Source of the DNA: JAHELQ01 sp965603365 | Lineage (GTDB): Bacteria > Acidobacteriota > Aminicenantia > UBA2199 | Length of the DNA: 34,478 nucleotides | Direction of reading: 5' to 3' | Assembly (NCBI GenBank): GCA_965603365.1 | Contig: CBFDCR010000059.1 | Location: forward strand, 1-34,478 | Notes under the pieces: generated by a model | Seen by the model: only the letters and a program-made list of their open reading frames with translations | Database searches by the model: none | Told to the model about the DNA's origin: nothing | In this document: piece after piece, positions 13,109 through 22,133 of the stretch | Layout: every line of letters begins with the position of its first letter | Numbering within the stretch: position 1 is the first letter of the stretch | Position numbers and translations under genes: made by a program

Positions 13109-14887
13109 ATGAAGAAAAAAAACAAACCGTTTCTGCTTAAGGAAAAGGATATTCTGGAGCAGTGCGACGGGGGGAGTTGGTCGCGGGGGCAGGGTTATTT
13201 TAAATCCGGCATGGTGTCCGGTACCTACATGGTGGACAACGTGCTGCGGGCCAGGTGTGCCGGCAGCATGTCCGACGATTATCACATCAGGGTAATCCTT
13301 TCAGAAGATGGGATCGACGACTACCTCTGTACGTGTCCCCGGGGAGGCTTTTGCAAGCATATCGTGGCCCTGCTGTTGACCTATATCCACTGCTTCGAGG
13401 CCATCAATGTCATCAACTTTGAGGAGATGAGAGAGGAGTTGAACCGGAGAAGCAAGGAGGAGCTGGTGGATGACATCATCCAACTTTTCCGGGAAAACCC
13501 GGAATTGGTCTTCAAGGCCAGGGAGACATCCGCTGAGGATGACAACCTCGATACAACTGGTTTAGACGAACTGATCGAAACGTATACAAACATAGCGGAT
13601 AGATGTTTCATCACCCAGGCCCAGAATCCCTACCAGGCCGCCAATGAAGCCAGGCAAAAGTTAGGCCACCTGTGGATCAAGGCAGAGCAGTTGGCCGAAA
13701 AAAACTCCAGGCGCGCCATCGCCCTGTTAACCGCGATTTTTGAAAGCATCGAAAACCATTTCAACGAGGTAGACGACTCCAACGCGGTTTTGAGTTCCCT
13801 ATCGGCCGAGTGTTTAGAAAGACTCATCGATAGGGTGTTGACAGCCGATATCAAAGCAGAGGAGAGGCAGGGATGGCAGCAGCGGATGTTTCGTCATTAT
13901 ATCCACAACGATTACGGCCTGGGAGACGGTGTGGGGGAACTGCTGCTGGAAACCTACCAGGATGAAGACCTCGATTTTCTAAAAAAATTGGTGGAGGAGG
14001 CACTGGGCCAATTTACAGACGAGCCGAGCTGGCATAGTGATTTCATGAGGGGGGAGTTATCCAGGTTTCTGGCCCAACTTCAGCAGGCCGGCGGCGAAGA
14101 TACTGAGGCAATCTTGCAAACATACCGGAGTCAAGGACTACATTTCGACTATACAGTTGAGTTACTCCGCCGCCAGCGAATCGATGAGGGCATTCATTAT
14201 GCTAAAGAACACTTAAAAGAAGGCTATGATATCTACCGGTTTGCCAAGATCTTGCTGGAACACCGGCTGACGGATGAGGCCGAAAACTTTCTCGAATCTG
14301 CGGTGACTAAAATAAAAATAAATGGCCCCTACTACGAAGAGATATTGGCACAGTTGGCGTCGATCTATGAAATAGAGGAGGAATGGGAAGAGGCCGCCCA
14401 ATTGTACATCAAGATCTTTAAGGCTAAGCCGACTCTCGATAATTTTAAAAACCTGGAAAAGGTGGGCAAACATTTGACGAACTGGCAAACCACCCAGAAT
14501 GATGTCAGCAAATTTCTCCAGTCCGACAGGAAATATAGAACTTCTTTAATCGAAATTTTTCTCTACCTCAAGCAGGTCGATTCTGCCCTGGCGTATATCG
14601 AGAAAGAAGACCTGCTTCTTTCCGACCGCCTCTATCTCGAACTCGCTAAAGCGGCCGAAAAGAAACGTCCCCACGACGCCGTCAACATATACAAACAAGT
14701 AATAGAAAAATGGATACCCGCCGGCGGCCAGGGTAATTACAATGAAGCCGTCATCTACCTAAAGAGGATCAAAAACCTATCCCCAAAAGAGGAGTTCCAG
14801 GATTACTTGAGCACAATTATCCGGGCCAACAGAAGGCGCCGCCTGCTGCTGGAAGCCATGAAGAATTCAGATTTATACGACACCTAA
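13109..14887 (+). CDS. SWIM zinc-finger protein with long helical-repeat region
   Basis: This 592-aa cytoplasmic protein starts with a roughly 100-residue module containing C74-x-C76...C82-x-H84 (CTCPRGGFCKH), the SWIM zinc finger that binds DNA or protein; the preceding SWSRGQGYF block is typical of bacterial SWIM proteins. The rest is almost wholly helical, with TPR/HAT-like repeats (for example about 380-440 and 480-560), suiting a scaffold. It begins two bases after the previous stop, has no obvious ribosome site, and so is probably translationally coupled within the ATPase operon. SWIM proteins often sit beside SNF2-type helicases; here the neighbour is an ABC-type ATPase instead. Confidence 0.88.
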   Translation: MKKKNKPFLLKEKDILEQCDGGSWSRGQGYFKSGMVSGTYMVDNVLRARCAGSMSDDYHIRVILSEDGIDDYLCTCPRGGFCKHIVALLLTYIHCFEAINVINFEEMREELNRRSKEELVDDIIQLFRENPELVFKARETSAEDDNLDTTGLDELIETYTNIADRCFITQAQNPYQAANEARQKLGHLWIKAEQLAEKNSRRAIALLTAIFESIENHFNEVDDSNAVLSSLSAECLERLIDRVLTADIKAEERQGWQQRMFRHYIHNDYGLGDGVGELLLETYQDEDLDFLKKLVEEALGQFTDEPSWHSDFMRGELSRFLAQLQQAGGEDTEAILQTYRSQGLHFDYTVELLRRQRIDEGIHYAKEHLKEGYDIYRFAKILLEHRLTDEAENFLESAVTKIKINGPYYEEILAQLASIYEIEEEWEEAAQLYIKIFKAKPTLDNFKNLEKVGKHLTNWQTTQNDVSKFLQSDRKYRTSLIEIFLYLKQVDSALAYIEKEDLLLSDRLYLELAKAAEKKRPHDAVNIYKQVIEKWIPAGGQGNYNEAVIYLKRIKNLSPKEEFQDYLSTIIRANRRRRLLLEAMKNSDLYDT

Positions 14888-14914
14888 AATTGGCAGCGGG
14901 TCAAAAATTAGAGC

Positions 14915-15100
14915 CTAAACTTTCCAGACCCGTCTAACTTCCTTACTTTTAAAGTTCCGGGGTATATCATTTGCCAGTTGCTGTAACTGGACCAAAATTT
15001 CTATTTTCTCCTCAAAGGGTAACCGGGCACGTTCTCTATGGAAAAGCCGCTTCTCGCTAAAGATATCTTCCATTTTTCGCCTCAATGCCTCTTTATCCAT
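14915..15100 (-). CDS. Small charged protein, 61 aa
   Basis: A compact helical, strongly charged protein (KMEDIFSEKRLFHRERARL, then PFEEKIEILVQLQQLAND). Small proteins of this look are often found next to nucleotidyltransferase or toxin-antitoxin genes, but I cannot name a family. It ends 27 bases from the SWIM gene in convergent orientation. A good promoter places the transcription start within two bases of the ATG, so the message should be almost leaderless. The well-formed promoter supports a real gene. Confidence 0.68.
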   Translation of the reverse strand: MDKEALRRKMEDIFSEKRLFHRERARLPFEEKIEILVQLQQLANDIPRNFKSKEVRRVWKV

Positions 15101-15257
15101 ACATTATAAATATACCAGATATCGAATAAAATTCAACTATTTTCCCTTCACCCCTCCAATCTTTCTGTAACAACAAAACCTCTTAACCTATTCGGCCTCT
15201 GCCAGTCACTCACCCCTCCCGCCCACCAACAGTAGAATCCTAAAACATGATATATGT
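15101..15257. other. AT-rich spacer with a promoter, otherwise empty
   Basis: Apart from the promoter for the 61-aa gene at its left end, this C-rich then AT-rich stretch shows no gene, repeat or hairpin I can support. Confidence 0.4.
15109..15136 (-). promoter_or_regulatory. Promoter of the 61-aa gene, start nearly leaderless
   Basis: On the minus strand TTGAAT (15131-15136) and TATATT (15109-15114) have a 16-bp spacer. The ATG at 15100 begins nine bases after the box. A second TATAAT lies even closer to the ATG but would initiate inside the gene. Confidence 0.6.
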
Positions 15258-15999
15258 TTAAAACCTTCTCGTATCAAAAGCTACATCCATCGATGCCTTA
15301 AATAACGCATCCTGTAACTTAATTGTCTTAGAATGAATCTCCGGATAATATTTAGACCACCATTTAGAGAAACGCCTTTTTAAACTTGAAATCTTCTTTT
15401 CTATTTCATTTCCAGCAGTCCTTTTAACTTCATCAATGACATTACCGCCATTTAAAATTCTACTTAATACACTCTCCCCTGATATTTATAGCCTTATTTC
15501 CTATCTCGCGTTCATTCATAGATAACTCACGTGGGAAAGGTAAATCTTGAATTGCATCCTTAGTACTATTGACTAATGCAGTTAACTCATCCGTTATCCC
15601 AATTTCCTCAGCATCATTATATAAATCTTTGAAAACCTGTTGAGTAGCAGAAATCGCTTTTTTTTTGACCTTCTCAAACGTTTTGTAATCTGAAATTGCC
15701 TCTAAAACGTCTTTTTGAAGTACCATAATGGCATCTCTAAGTTGAATAGCAACATTATAAATACGTTTAATGGCCTGAACCCTTTCAGATTTCCGAATAC
15801 CTAAATTAAATTCTTCTATCTCTCGATCCCTCTCCAAACACTCTTTCCGGATAGCCTTTAAAATAAGAGAACAACCCTTCCTACTGGCATGGAGGAGAGT
15901 CTTTCTGTTTCGCCCTTCGGATTGCAGCTTGAATTCCAGGCTCCAACTTTTTTATTTCAACATTTCCCTTGTCATAATTCTAACATCAAATTTCTGCAT
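15258..15999 (-). pseudogene. Frameshifted remnant of an unrecognised helical protein gene
   Basis: The longest intact piece (about 15837-15460, minus) encodes a helical protein starting ERDREIEEFNLGIRKSE-like and ending at a stop just after a GGGG run. Past that point the next frame stays open for about 70 further codons, from GESVLSRILNGGNVIDEV to a stop at 15258, with the same charged, helical character (KKISSLKRRFSKWWSKYYPE). This points to a single-base frameshift near 15475-15490. Upstream, the first frame continues open to a stop near 15950, and an ATG at 15999 opens a short piece (MQKFDVRIMTREMLK) that ends at that stop. So at least one frameshift and probably one more disruption break the gene. 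I do not recognise the protein. Confidence 0.5.
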
Positions 16000-16055
16000 T
16001 TTTATTTGGTTCCTGTCAGTTTAACGTTTTGTCCTACCGCCCCCCAAAAATACCG

Positions 16056-16084
16056 TTGATAAAAAATCAATAATTGGTTATAAT
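16056..16084 (+). promoter_or_regulatory. Near-consensus promoter predicting a leaderless HEPN/MNT mRNA
   Basis: TTGATA (16056-16061) and TATAAT (16079-16084) have a 17-bp spacer. The ATG at 16092 is the eighth base after the box, so transcription should start at or one base before it. Confidence 0.8.
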
Positions 16085-16091
16085 ACCATCA

Positions 16092-16481
16092 ATGGATGAA
16101 AAGTTAAAAAAAAGGTTTGTATTCTGGGAAAAATCGGCCCAGGAAGAGATCGAAACAGCCCAAATATTGCTGGAAAAGAATAAACTGCGGCAGTGTCTAT
16201 TCTTTCTGCACCTTTCCATTGAAAAAATGCTGAAAGCCCTCTATGTAGTACGGAAGAAGGACAATCCACCCAGAACCCACAATCTGCGATTTCTGGCAGA
16301 GGAGATTGATATTGAGCTTTCTGTGGAAAACAAGGAATTTCTTACAGAGGCCACTGCTTTCAATATCGAGGCTCGATATCCTGATGAAGAAGGACCAAAA
16401 CCCGAATTCAAATATGTCAAAGCGAAAGTGGCTGAGGCTCAGGAGGTGTTGAAGTGGTTACAGAAGAAATTACAGAAGTAA
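16092..16481 (+). CDS. HEPN-domain protein (toxin of a HEPN/MNT pair)
   Basis: This 129-aa protein has the HEPN pattern: FWEKSAQEEIETAQILLEKN, CLFFLHLSIEKMLKALYVV, a Pro/His segment (PPRTHNL) and the end helix with ARYPDEE. HEPN proteins paired with a minimal nucleotidyltransferase are ribonuclease toxins in several systems (HepT/MntA). The canonical R-x4-6-H RNase motif is not clear here; H63 in RTHNL is the best candidate, so activity is unsure. The ATG at 16092 is chosen because an upstream TTG lies within the promoter. The nucleotidyltransferase gene overlaps its end by 28 bases. Confidence 0.85.
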   Translation: MDEKLKKRFVFWEKSAQEEIETAQILLEKNKLRQCLFFLHLSIEKMLKALYVVRKKDNPPRTHNLRFLAEEIDIELSVENKEFLTEATAFNIEARYPDEEGPKPEFKYVKAKVAEAQEVLKWLQKKLQK

Positions 16482-16771
16482 TCGATCAGTTGAAGGGTCA
16501 ATTGAAAACAAACAATATCCATTTTGAATTTATCGTTATTTTCGGGTCTTATGCCGCAGGCAAACCAAACAAATACAGCGATATCGATGTAGCGGTTATC
16601 TCATCCCAATTTGGTCGAAACCGACTGGAGGAACGGATCAAACTGATGAAAATTGCAGCAACGGTAGATCTGCGAATCGAACCGCACCCGGTTTCATTGA
16701 AAGACTGGCAAGAAAACTGGAAATCTGTAGTCACTGAGATCAAACAAACCGGCATCCAGATCCCCGCCTAA
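16454..16771 (+). CDS. Minimal nucleotidyltransferase (MNT), antitoxin partner of the HEPN protein
   Basis: This 105-aa protein carries the polymerase-beta-like motif G31-S32-x10-D43-x-D45 (GSYAAGKPNKYSDIDVAV), the metal-binding centre of the MNT family. In characterised MntA/HepT pairs this enzyme adenylylates the HEPN toxin to silence it. Translation starts at a GTG at 16454 with AGGAGG seven bases upstream, inside the HEPN gene. A second-gene Shine-Dalgarno site contrasts with the leaderless first gene. Family assignment is firm; the reaction is taken from relatives. Confidence 0.9.
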   Translation: MVTEEITEVIDQLKGQLKTNNIHFEFIVIFGSYAAGKPNKYSDIDVAVISSQFGRNRLEERIKLMKIAATVDLRIEPHPVSLKDWQENWKSVVTEIKQTGIQIPA

Positions 16772-16819
16772 CCCTCTCGTTATATCTTAGAAGGGGGCAA
16801 CAAAAAAAACCGGCGGCCA

Positions 16820-16848
16820 TTGATCTATCGGTTGGAAAACCGTATAAT
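16820..16848 (+). promoter_or_regulatory. Promoter of the proteolysis operon
   Basis: TTGATC (16820-16825) and TATAAT (16843-16848) are separated by 17 bp. The predicted start near 16855 leaves a leader of about 14 bases carrying AAGGAG. Confidence 0.72.
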
Positions 16849-16868
16849 GGACATTCTAAGGAGTTATG

Positions 16869-18449
16869 ATGAAACAGATCTTAATTGTCTTTTTGTTAAC
16901 TGTTTTGGTTGCCGCCGGCTTTGCCGGGGAGGAGAAGGATGCCTGCACCTCCATCACCGTGGGTAAACTGGCCTCCGTAGACGGCTCGGTGATGACCTCC
17001 CACACCTGTGACTCGAGGGAGGATCGCACCTGGATCGATATCGTACCGGCCCGAAAATACAAACCCGGCACCAGGCGCAAGACCTACGTAAAGAGCCACC
17101 TCACCGTCAGCGCCTACGACCTGTCCAAACAGGAGTTGAAGGGGGAAATCCCCCAGGCAGCCCAGACCTACAAATACCTCAACGCCACCCTCCCCCCCAT
17201 CAACGAACACCAGGTGGCGGTGGGGGAATCCACCTTCGGCGGCAAGGAGGAGATGCGAAGCGATGTCGGCCTCATCGACTACTATGAAGTCAACCGCATC
17301 ATGGTGGAGCGGGCCAGAACCGCCCGGGAAGCCATCAAGATCGCCGACGAGGTTACCGGAAAGTATGGCTACATCGACGGCGGCGAGTGTTTTACCATTG
17401 CCGACCCCAACGAGGTCTGGCACCTGGAGATCATCGGACCCGGCAAAGGCAAGAAGGGCGCGGTCTGGGTGGCCCAGCGGGTGCCGGACGACCAGGTGGG
17501 CGTCAATGCCAACTCCTCCCGCATCCGCCGGATCGACCTCTCCCAACCCGACTATTTCATGGCCTCGGAAAACTACAAATCGAGGGCCATTGAATTGGGG
17601 CTGTATGATCCCGACTCCGGCCAGCCCTTCGAATTCTGCTATGTCTATGCCAGCCGCAAGAGCATGGCCTCCCGCCGGCGGGAGTGGCGGGTCTTCGACC
17701 TGCTGGCCCCCTCGTTAAAACTGGACCCCAACGGCGAAAATTTCCCCTTCTCAATAAAACCGGAAAAAAAGGTGAGTGTCAAGGATATCATGACCATCTT
17801 CCGGGATACCTATGAAGATACCCCCTTCGACATGACCAAATACATGCTGGTAAAGGAGCTGGACAAAGATGGCAAACCCACCGGGAAGTTCGTCAAGAGT
17901 GCCTATGCCAACCCCTTCATGCACTACGACATGATGCCGCTGTTTAAGATCAACGGCGGCTGGAACGAGTATGGGGAGCGCTGTATTGCCCGCTATTACT
18001 GCACCTACGTCACCGTCATCCAGGTTAGAGATTGGCTGCCCAACGACATCGGCGGCCTGGTCTGGTTCGGCTACGACAACCCGGCCATGACAGCCTATGC
18101 TCCCCTCTACATCGGCATCGAGAAGGTGCCGGAATCCTACAAGATCTGCGGCCGGCCCGGTTTTAACCGGGACTCTGCCTGGTGGGCCTTCAACCGCGTG
18201 GCCGATCTGTCGGCCCAGAAATGGGGCGAGATGCGCCGCGATGCAGCCGAAGTATGGACAGCCTTTGAAGAAGAGGCCTTTAAAAAACAAAAAGAAGTCG
18301 AGGAAAAAGCCCTGAAACTCTACCAAAAAAGCCCCAAGAAGGCCCGGCGCTTCCTCAGCCAATACAGCAACGACTGGATGAATCGATTGACAACCGCCTA
18401 TTGGCAGTTGGGCGACGACCTGTGGAGTAAATATACCGGTAAATTTTAG
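16869..18449 (+). CDS. Secreted C69-family dipeptidase
   Basis: Peptidase family C69 enzymes are N-terminal-nucleophile hydrolases that cut dipeptides. The 526-aa product starts with a clear signal peptide (MKQILIVFLLTVLVAAGFA). The catalytic cysteine follows at once in DACTSITVGKLAS, so removing the leader and pro-segment would expose it as the new N-terminus. The family blocks SVDGSVMTSHTCDSR, ECFTIADPNEVWHLEI, VGVNANSSRIR and a C-terminal DRVADLS-like helical tail are visible. AAGGAG lies five bases before the ATG at 16869; an ATG at 16866 sits too close to it. The enzyme acts outside the cytoplasm and is first in an operon with an aminopeptidase and a Lon-like protease. Confidence 0.88.
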   Translation: MKQILIVFLLTVLVAAGFAGEEKDACTSITVGKLASVDGSVMTSHTCDSREDRTWIDIVPARKYKPGTRRKTYVKSHLTVSAYDLSKQELKGEIPQAAQTYKYLNATLPPINEHQVAVGESTFGGKEEMRSDVGLIDYYEVNRIMVERARTAREAIKIADEVTGKYGYIDGGECFTIADPNEVWHLEIIGPGKGKKGAVWVAQRVPDDQVGVNANSSRIRRIDLSQPDYFMASENYKSRAIELGLYDPDSGQPFEFCYVYASRKSMASRRREWRVFDLLAPSLKLDPNGENFPFSIKPEKKVSVKDIMTIFRDTYEDTPFDMTKYMLVKELDKDGKPTGKFVKSAYANPFMHYDMMPLFKINGGWNEYGERCIARYYCTYVTVIQVRDWLPNDIGGLVWFGYDNPAMTAYAPLYIGIEKVPESYKICGRPGFNRDSAWWAFNRVADLSAQKWGEMRRDAAEVWTAFEEEAFKKQKEVEEKALKLYQKSPKKARRFLSQYSNDWMNRLTTAYWQLGDDLWSKYTGKF

Positions 18450-18482
18450 TGCAGGTACAGGTGGACGGTCCAGGAGGAACAA

Positions 18483-19646
18483 ATGGAAAAATTATCTACT
18501 GAAGAAACAATCAATCTAATAAAATCGGTGTTTCCCCTGTTTCCGGGGGACAAACGATTGGGCATACTGGTGGATGTGCCCCGGGACCCCGCTCAAGATC
18601 AAGCCGATTGGAAACAGAGGCGGCAGATCGCCGAGGACTGGTTTAAAGTGTTTAGAGACAGTGCCGCCGACATCGGGCTGGAGGAAATCACCTTAATCGG
18701 CTATGCCGACGTCGGCTCCAACAACGCCGACCTGCCAGGAAACGGCTTCTATATCCGGAAGCAACTGCCGGAAGCAGCCGGGCAGTTGAAAGATTTCGGA
18801 ACCGAAACGCCCTTTGATACCATCTTTTCAGACTATCAACTGTTTCTGGCCCCCACCCAGTATTCCGCCACCGCCCCCCTCAAGGTGGCCGCCAAAAAAT
18901 TCGGCTTCCGGGCCGCCACCATGCCCGGATTCTCCCCGGCCATGATCCCGGCCCTGCGCATCGACTACAACGAGGTGGCCCGGCGGGTGCAACTGCTGAA
19001 AGAGCGGCTGGACCCTGCCCTGTGGGCCAGAGTAGACTTTGCGGTAGATGGGGAGAAGGAGTATCACATGGCTTTCGATCTCCGCTTCCGCAAGGGCCAC
19101 TTGAGCCCCGGCCGGTTTCCCGAGGCGGGAACCGCCGGGAATTTGCCCAGCGGGGAGACCTACATCGTCCCCTACGAGGGGGAACTGGCAGAGAAGAGCC
19201 GGACCGAAGGCACTCTGCCGGTCCAGGTCAACGGCGACATCGCCCTGTTTACCGTCAAGGAAAACCGGGCGGTATCGGTAACCGGCATCGACAGAGACAA
19301 TGTTACGCCGGCCATCCAGGCGGAGATCGATCACCTCAAACAGGAACCGGCCTACGGCAACATGGCGGAACTGGGCTTCGGCGTACTGGGCGATTTCGGT
19401 CTGCAGCCCATCAACGAAATCCTGCTGGATGAAAAATTGGGATTTCATATCGCCTTTGGCAGAAGCGACCATTTCGACGGCGCGGTGGGCCCCGGGGATT
19501 TCTCCTCTCCCCAGGCGGTCATCCACCTGGACCGCATATACATCCCCGCCACCCAACCGAGAGTTACGGTCCGGTCGTTGGTACTGGGTTATGAGAACGA
19601 CAAAACCGAAGAGGTCATCCAGAAGGGGAATTACTTAATTTTTTGA
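18483..19646 (+). CDS. M29-type (AmpS/aminopeptidase T-like) metallo-aminopeptidase
   Basis: The 387-aa cytoplasmic enzyme resembles family M29, which uses a two-metal centre to release N-terminal amino acids. Matching blocks are GNLPSGETYIVPYEGE (first metal-binding Glu), MAELGFGVLGDFGLQPIN (second Glu), and LDEKLGFHIAFGRSDHFDG followed by AVIHLDRIYI, which supply the His/Asp ligands. The N-terminal 170 residues are more divergent than usual, so I give the family and not a symbol. AGGAGG precedes the ATG by six bases. It lies 33 bases after the dipeptidase and 27 before the protease, so the three are probably one transcript for peptide breakdown. Confidence 0.82.
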   Translation: MEKLSTEETINLIKSVFPLFPGDKRLGILVDVPRDPAQDQADWKQRRQIAEDWFKVFRDSAADIGLEEITLIGYADVGSNNADLPGNGFYIRKQLPEAAGQLKDFGTETPFDTIFSDYQLFLAPTQYSATAPLKVAAKKFGFRAATMPGFSPAMIPALRIDYNEVARRVQLLKERLDPALWARVDFAVDGEKEYHMAFDLRFRKGHLSPGRFPEAGTAGNLPSGETYIVPYEGELAEKSRTEGTLPVQVNGDIALFTVKENRAVSVTGIDRDNVTPAIQAEIDHLKQEPAYGNMAELGFGVLGDFGLQPINEILLDEKLGFHIAFGRSDHFDGAVGPGDFSSPQAVIHLDRIYIPATQPRVTVRSLVLGYENDKTEEVIQKGNYLIF

Positions 19647-19673
19647 ACTTGCCAAGCAATCAGGGAGGAACAT

Positions 19674-22112
19674 ATGACAGATTTACAAAAGGCCAACGAT
19701 CATGAGACATTAACCGCGGATAAACTCAGATGGCGCTGCGATCCCAACAGCCTGGGATTCGAATCCACCGATGAGCTCAAGGTTTGTGTGGATATTATCG
19801 GGCAAAAACGAGCCTTAAACGCGCTGCGCATGTCCTTCGATATTGAAAGCCTGGGATACAATATTTTCGTCACCGGCCTGGTGGGAACCGGCCGAAAGAC
19901 AGCCATCAACTGCCTGGTCAAGGAATCCCAACGGCTTAAAAACATCCCGGACGATAAACTGTATGTCAACAACTTCAAAGACCCGGACCGACCGCGGCTG
20001 ATCCGCTTACCCGCCAGCCGGGGAAGGTCGTTCAAGAAGGATATGGAGGTGCTGGTAGACGACCTGAGCAAGCACATTCCGGCCATATTTGAAAGCGAAA
20101 ACTACCAGGAGCGGCGCAAAGAAATCCATGAGAATCTTAAAAACCGGCAAAAGGAGCTATTGAAGAGTTTCGAGGCTGAGGTGAGTGAAAAGGGTTTCAC
20201 CCTGATCCAGATCCAATACGGGGCCGTGACCAGGCCCGGGGTGCTGCCGGTCAAAGATGGCAAACCGCTGAACTTCGATCAGTTGACGGCCCTGGAAAAG
20301 GAGGGCAAGATATCGAAGGCAGAGATGGAGAAACTGGAAAAGACCCAGGAGGAGTTGACGGAAAAGATCAATATTATTTTAAAAGAACTGTCCGATATGG
20401 ATAAACAGGCCAGCGAAAAAATCAAAGACTTAGACAACGAGTCCGTGACCCCCCTGGTAAAGGAGCGGATCGATGAGATAAAGGAAACCTATAAATGTAA
20501 AGGGGTAGACGAATATCTGGACGAAGTCTACGACGATATCCTGTCGGATCTGAAGAAATTCCAGAAGCCCAAAGCCGAACCCTTAACCCCCCTGCCCACC
20601 CCCCAGGTACAGGCAGAGGACCCTTTCTTTGAATACCGGGTGAACCTGTTGGTCGATAATTACGGGGCCAAAGAGGCGCCGGTGATCGTCGAGACATCCC
20701 CCACCTACGCCAACCTCTTCGGCTCCCTGGAAATTACCGCGGACCGCATGGGCCGCACCCGAACCGATTTTACCAGGATCAAGGCCGGTTCAATCCTCAA
20801 GGCCGACGGCGGTTTCCTGATCGTTGAGGCCCTGGACTTATTGATCGAAACCGGCGTATGGCCGGCCTTCAAACGGACTCTAAGGAACCGGAAAATCGAG
20901 ATTCAAAATTACTCGACCTTTTTCTTGATCTCCCTGTCGGCCCTAAAACCGGAGCCCATCGATATCGACGTAAAAGTAGCCATGGTGGGTGACCCCTTCA
21001 TTTATCAACAGCTTTATACCCGGGATGAAGATTTCAAAAAGATCTTCAAACTGCGGGCGGATTTCGATTCGGTGATGGATGTCAATAACGAAACCATCGA
21101 CGATTATGCCAATTTTGTCAAACGAATCGTCAGCAACGAAAAACTATATCCCCTAAACAACAAGGCGGTAGCCGCCATCGTGGAATACGGGGTCAAATTG
21201 GCGGGCAAGCAGACAAAACTCTCCACCCAGTTCAACAACGTGGCCGATGTCATCAGGGAGGCCAACTACTGGTGTCAAAAAGAGGGCAAGAAAACCATAA
21301 ACGAGAGGCATGTGGAGAAGGCGATCGAGGAGAAGATCGACCGCTCCCGCATGGTGGAAGAGAAGATCCAGGAGATGATCGACGACGGCACCATCATGAT
21401 CGATACCGCCGGTACCGAATTGGGCCAGGTGAACGGCCTATCGGTCTATCAAATGGGCGATTACGCCTTTGGCAAACCTTCCCGCATCACCGCCAATGCC
21501 GCCGTAGGCTCGGCAGGGATCATCAATATCGAGCGGGAAGCGGAACTTTCCGGCCCCCTCCACAACAAAGGGGTATTGATCATATCCGGCTATTTCCGGG
21601 AAAAGTACGCCCAGGATAAACCCCTGGCCATGAGTGCCAGTCTCTGTTTCGAGCAATCGTACGGCGGCGTGGACGGCGATTCGGCCTCTTCCACCGAAAT
21701 CTATGCCCTGCTGTCCACCCTGTCGGATATCCCTATCCGCCAGGATATTGCCGTCACCGGATCGGTCAACCAGAAGGGTGAAATCCAACCTATCGGCGGC
21801 GTCAATCAGAAAATCGAAGGTTTCTACGATGTGTGCAAGGCCAAAGGACTCACCGGTGTCCAGGGGGTGATGATGCCCCACCAAAATGTGCCGGATTTAA
21901 TGTTGAAGAAAGAGGTCGTCGAGGCGGTGAAAAAAAAGAAATTCCACCTCTATCCTGTCAAGACTATCGAACAGGGCATCGAGATCCTGACCGGGATCAA
22001 GGCCGGGCACAGGCAGGAGGACGGCAGCTACGAAGAGGGCACCGTCCACCAGCGGGTGGATCAAACCCTCCGTGACTTTGCCGACAAATGGAAATCCTTT
22101 AAATTAGATTGA
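19674..22112 (+). CDS. Lon-like ATP-dependent protease (AAA_32 plus S16 domain)
   Basis: This 812-aa cytoplasmic protein belongs to the YcbZ/LonB-like branch. The ATPase part starts with the Lon-related GQKRALNALRMSFDIESLGYN, a P-loop of the family type GLVGTGRKT (about residue 67-75), a long coiled-coil insertion (about 140-290) and a helical lid. The C-terminal S16 protease domain has the Ser-Lys dyad: S670 in VDGDSASST and K713 in IGGVNQKIEG. No membrane segment is seen. GGGAGG lies 7 bases before the ATG. It is last in the operon and likely supplies peptides to the two peptidases. It ends 21 bases before the convergent exchanger gene. Confidence 0.92.
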   Translation: MTDLQKANDHETLTADKLRWRCDPNSLGFESTDELKVCVDIIGQKRALNALRMSFDIESLGYNIFVTGLVGTGRKTAINCLVKESQRLKNIPDDKLYVNNFKDPDRPRLIRLPASRGRSFKKDMEVLVDDLSKHIPAIFESENYQERRKEIHENLKNRQKELLKSFEAEVSEKGFTLIQIQYGAVTRPGVLPVKDGKPLNFDQLTALEKEGKISKAEMEKLEKTQEELTEKINIILKELSDMDKQASEKIKDLDNESVTPLVKERIDEIKETYKCKGVDEYLDEVYDDILSDLKKFQKPKAEPLTPLPTPQVQAEDPFFEYRVNLLVDNYGAKEAPVIVETSPTYANLFGSLEITADRMGRTRTDFTRIKAGSILKADGGFLIVEALDLLIETGVWPAFKRTLRNRKIEIQNYSTFFLISLSALKPEPIDIDVKVAMVGDPFIYQQLYTRDEDFKKIFKLRADFDSVMDVNNETIDDYANFVKRIVSNEKLYPLNNKAVAAIVEYGVKLAGKQTKLSTQFNNVADVIREANYWCQKEGKKTINERHVEKAIEEKIDRSRMVEEKIQEMIDDGTIMIDTAGTELGQVNGLSVYQMGDYAFGKPSRITANAAVGSAGIINIEREAELSGPLHNKGVLIISGYFREKYAQDKPLAMSASLCFEQSYGGVDGDSASSTEIYALLSTLSDIPIRQDIAVTGSVNQKGEIQPIGGVNQKIEGFYDVCKAKGLTGVQGVMMPHQNVPDLMLKKEVVEAVKKKKFHLYPVKTIEQGIEILTGIKAGHRQEDGSYEEGTVHQRVDQTLRDFADKWKSFKLD

Positions 22113-22133
22113 TTCGATCCCTAACCCCAGCCA

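Noticed and set aside
15460..15500. Programmed ribosomal frameshift in the remnant gene
   Set aside because: No slippery heptamer or downstream structure is visible at the shift; mutation or a read error is simpler.
16074..16091. TTG start upstream of the HEPN gene
   Set aside because: It lies in the spacer and -10 of the promoter, so it would not be in the transcript.
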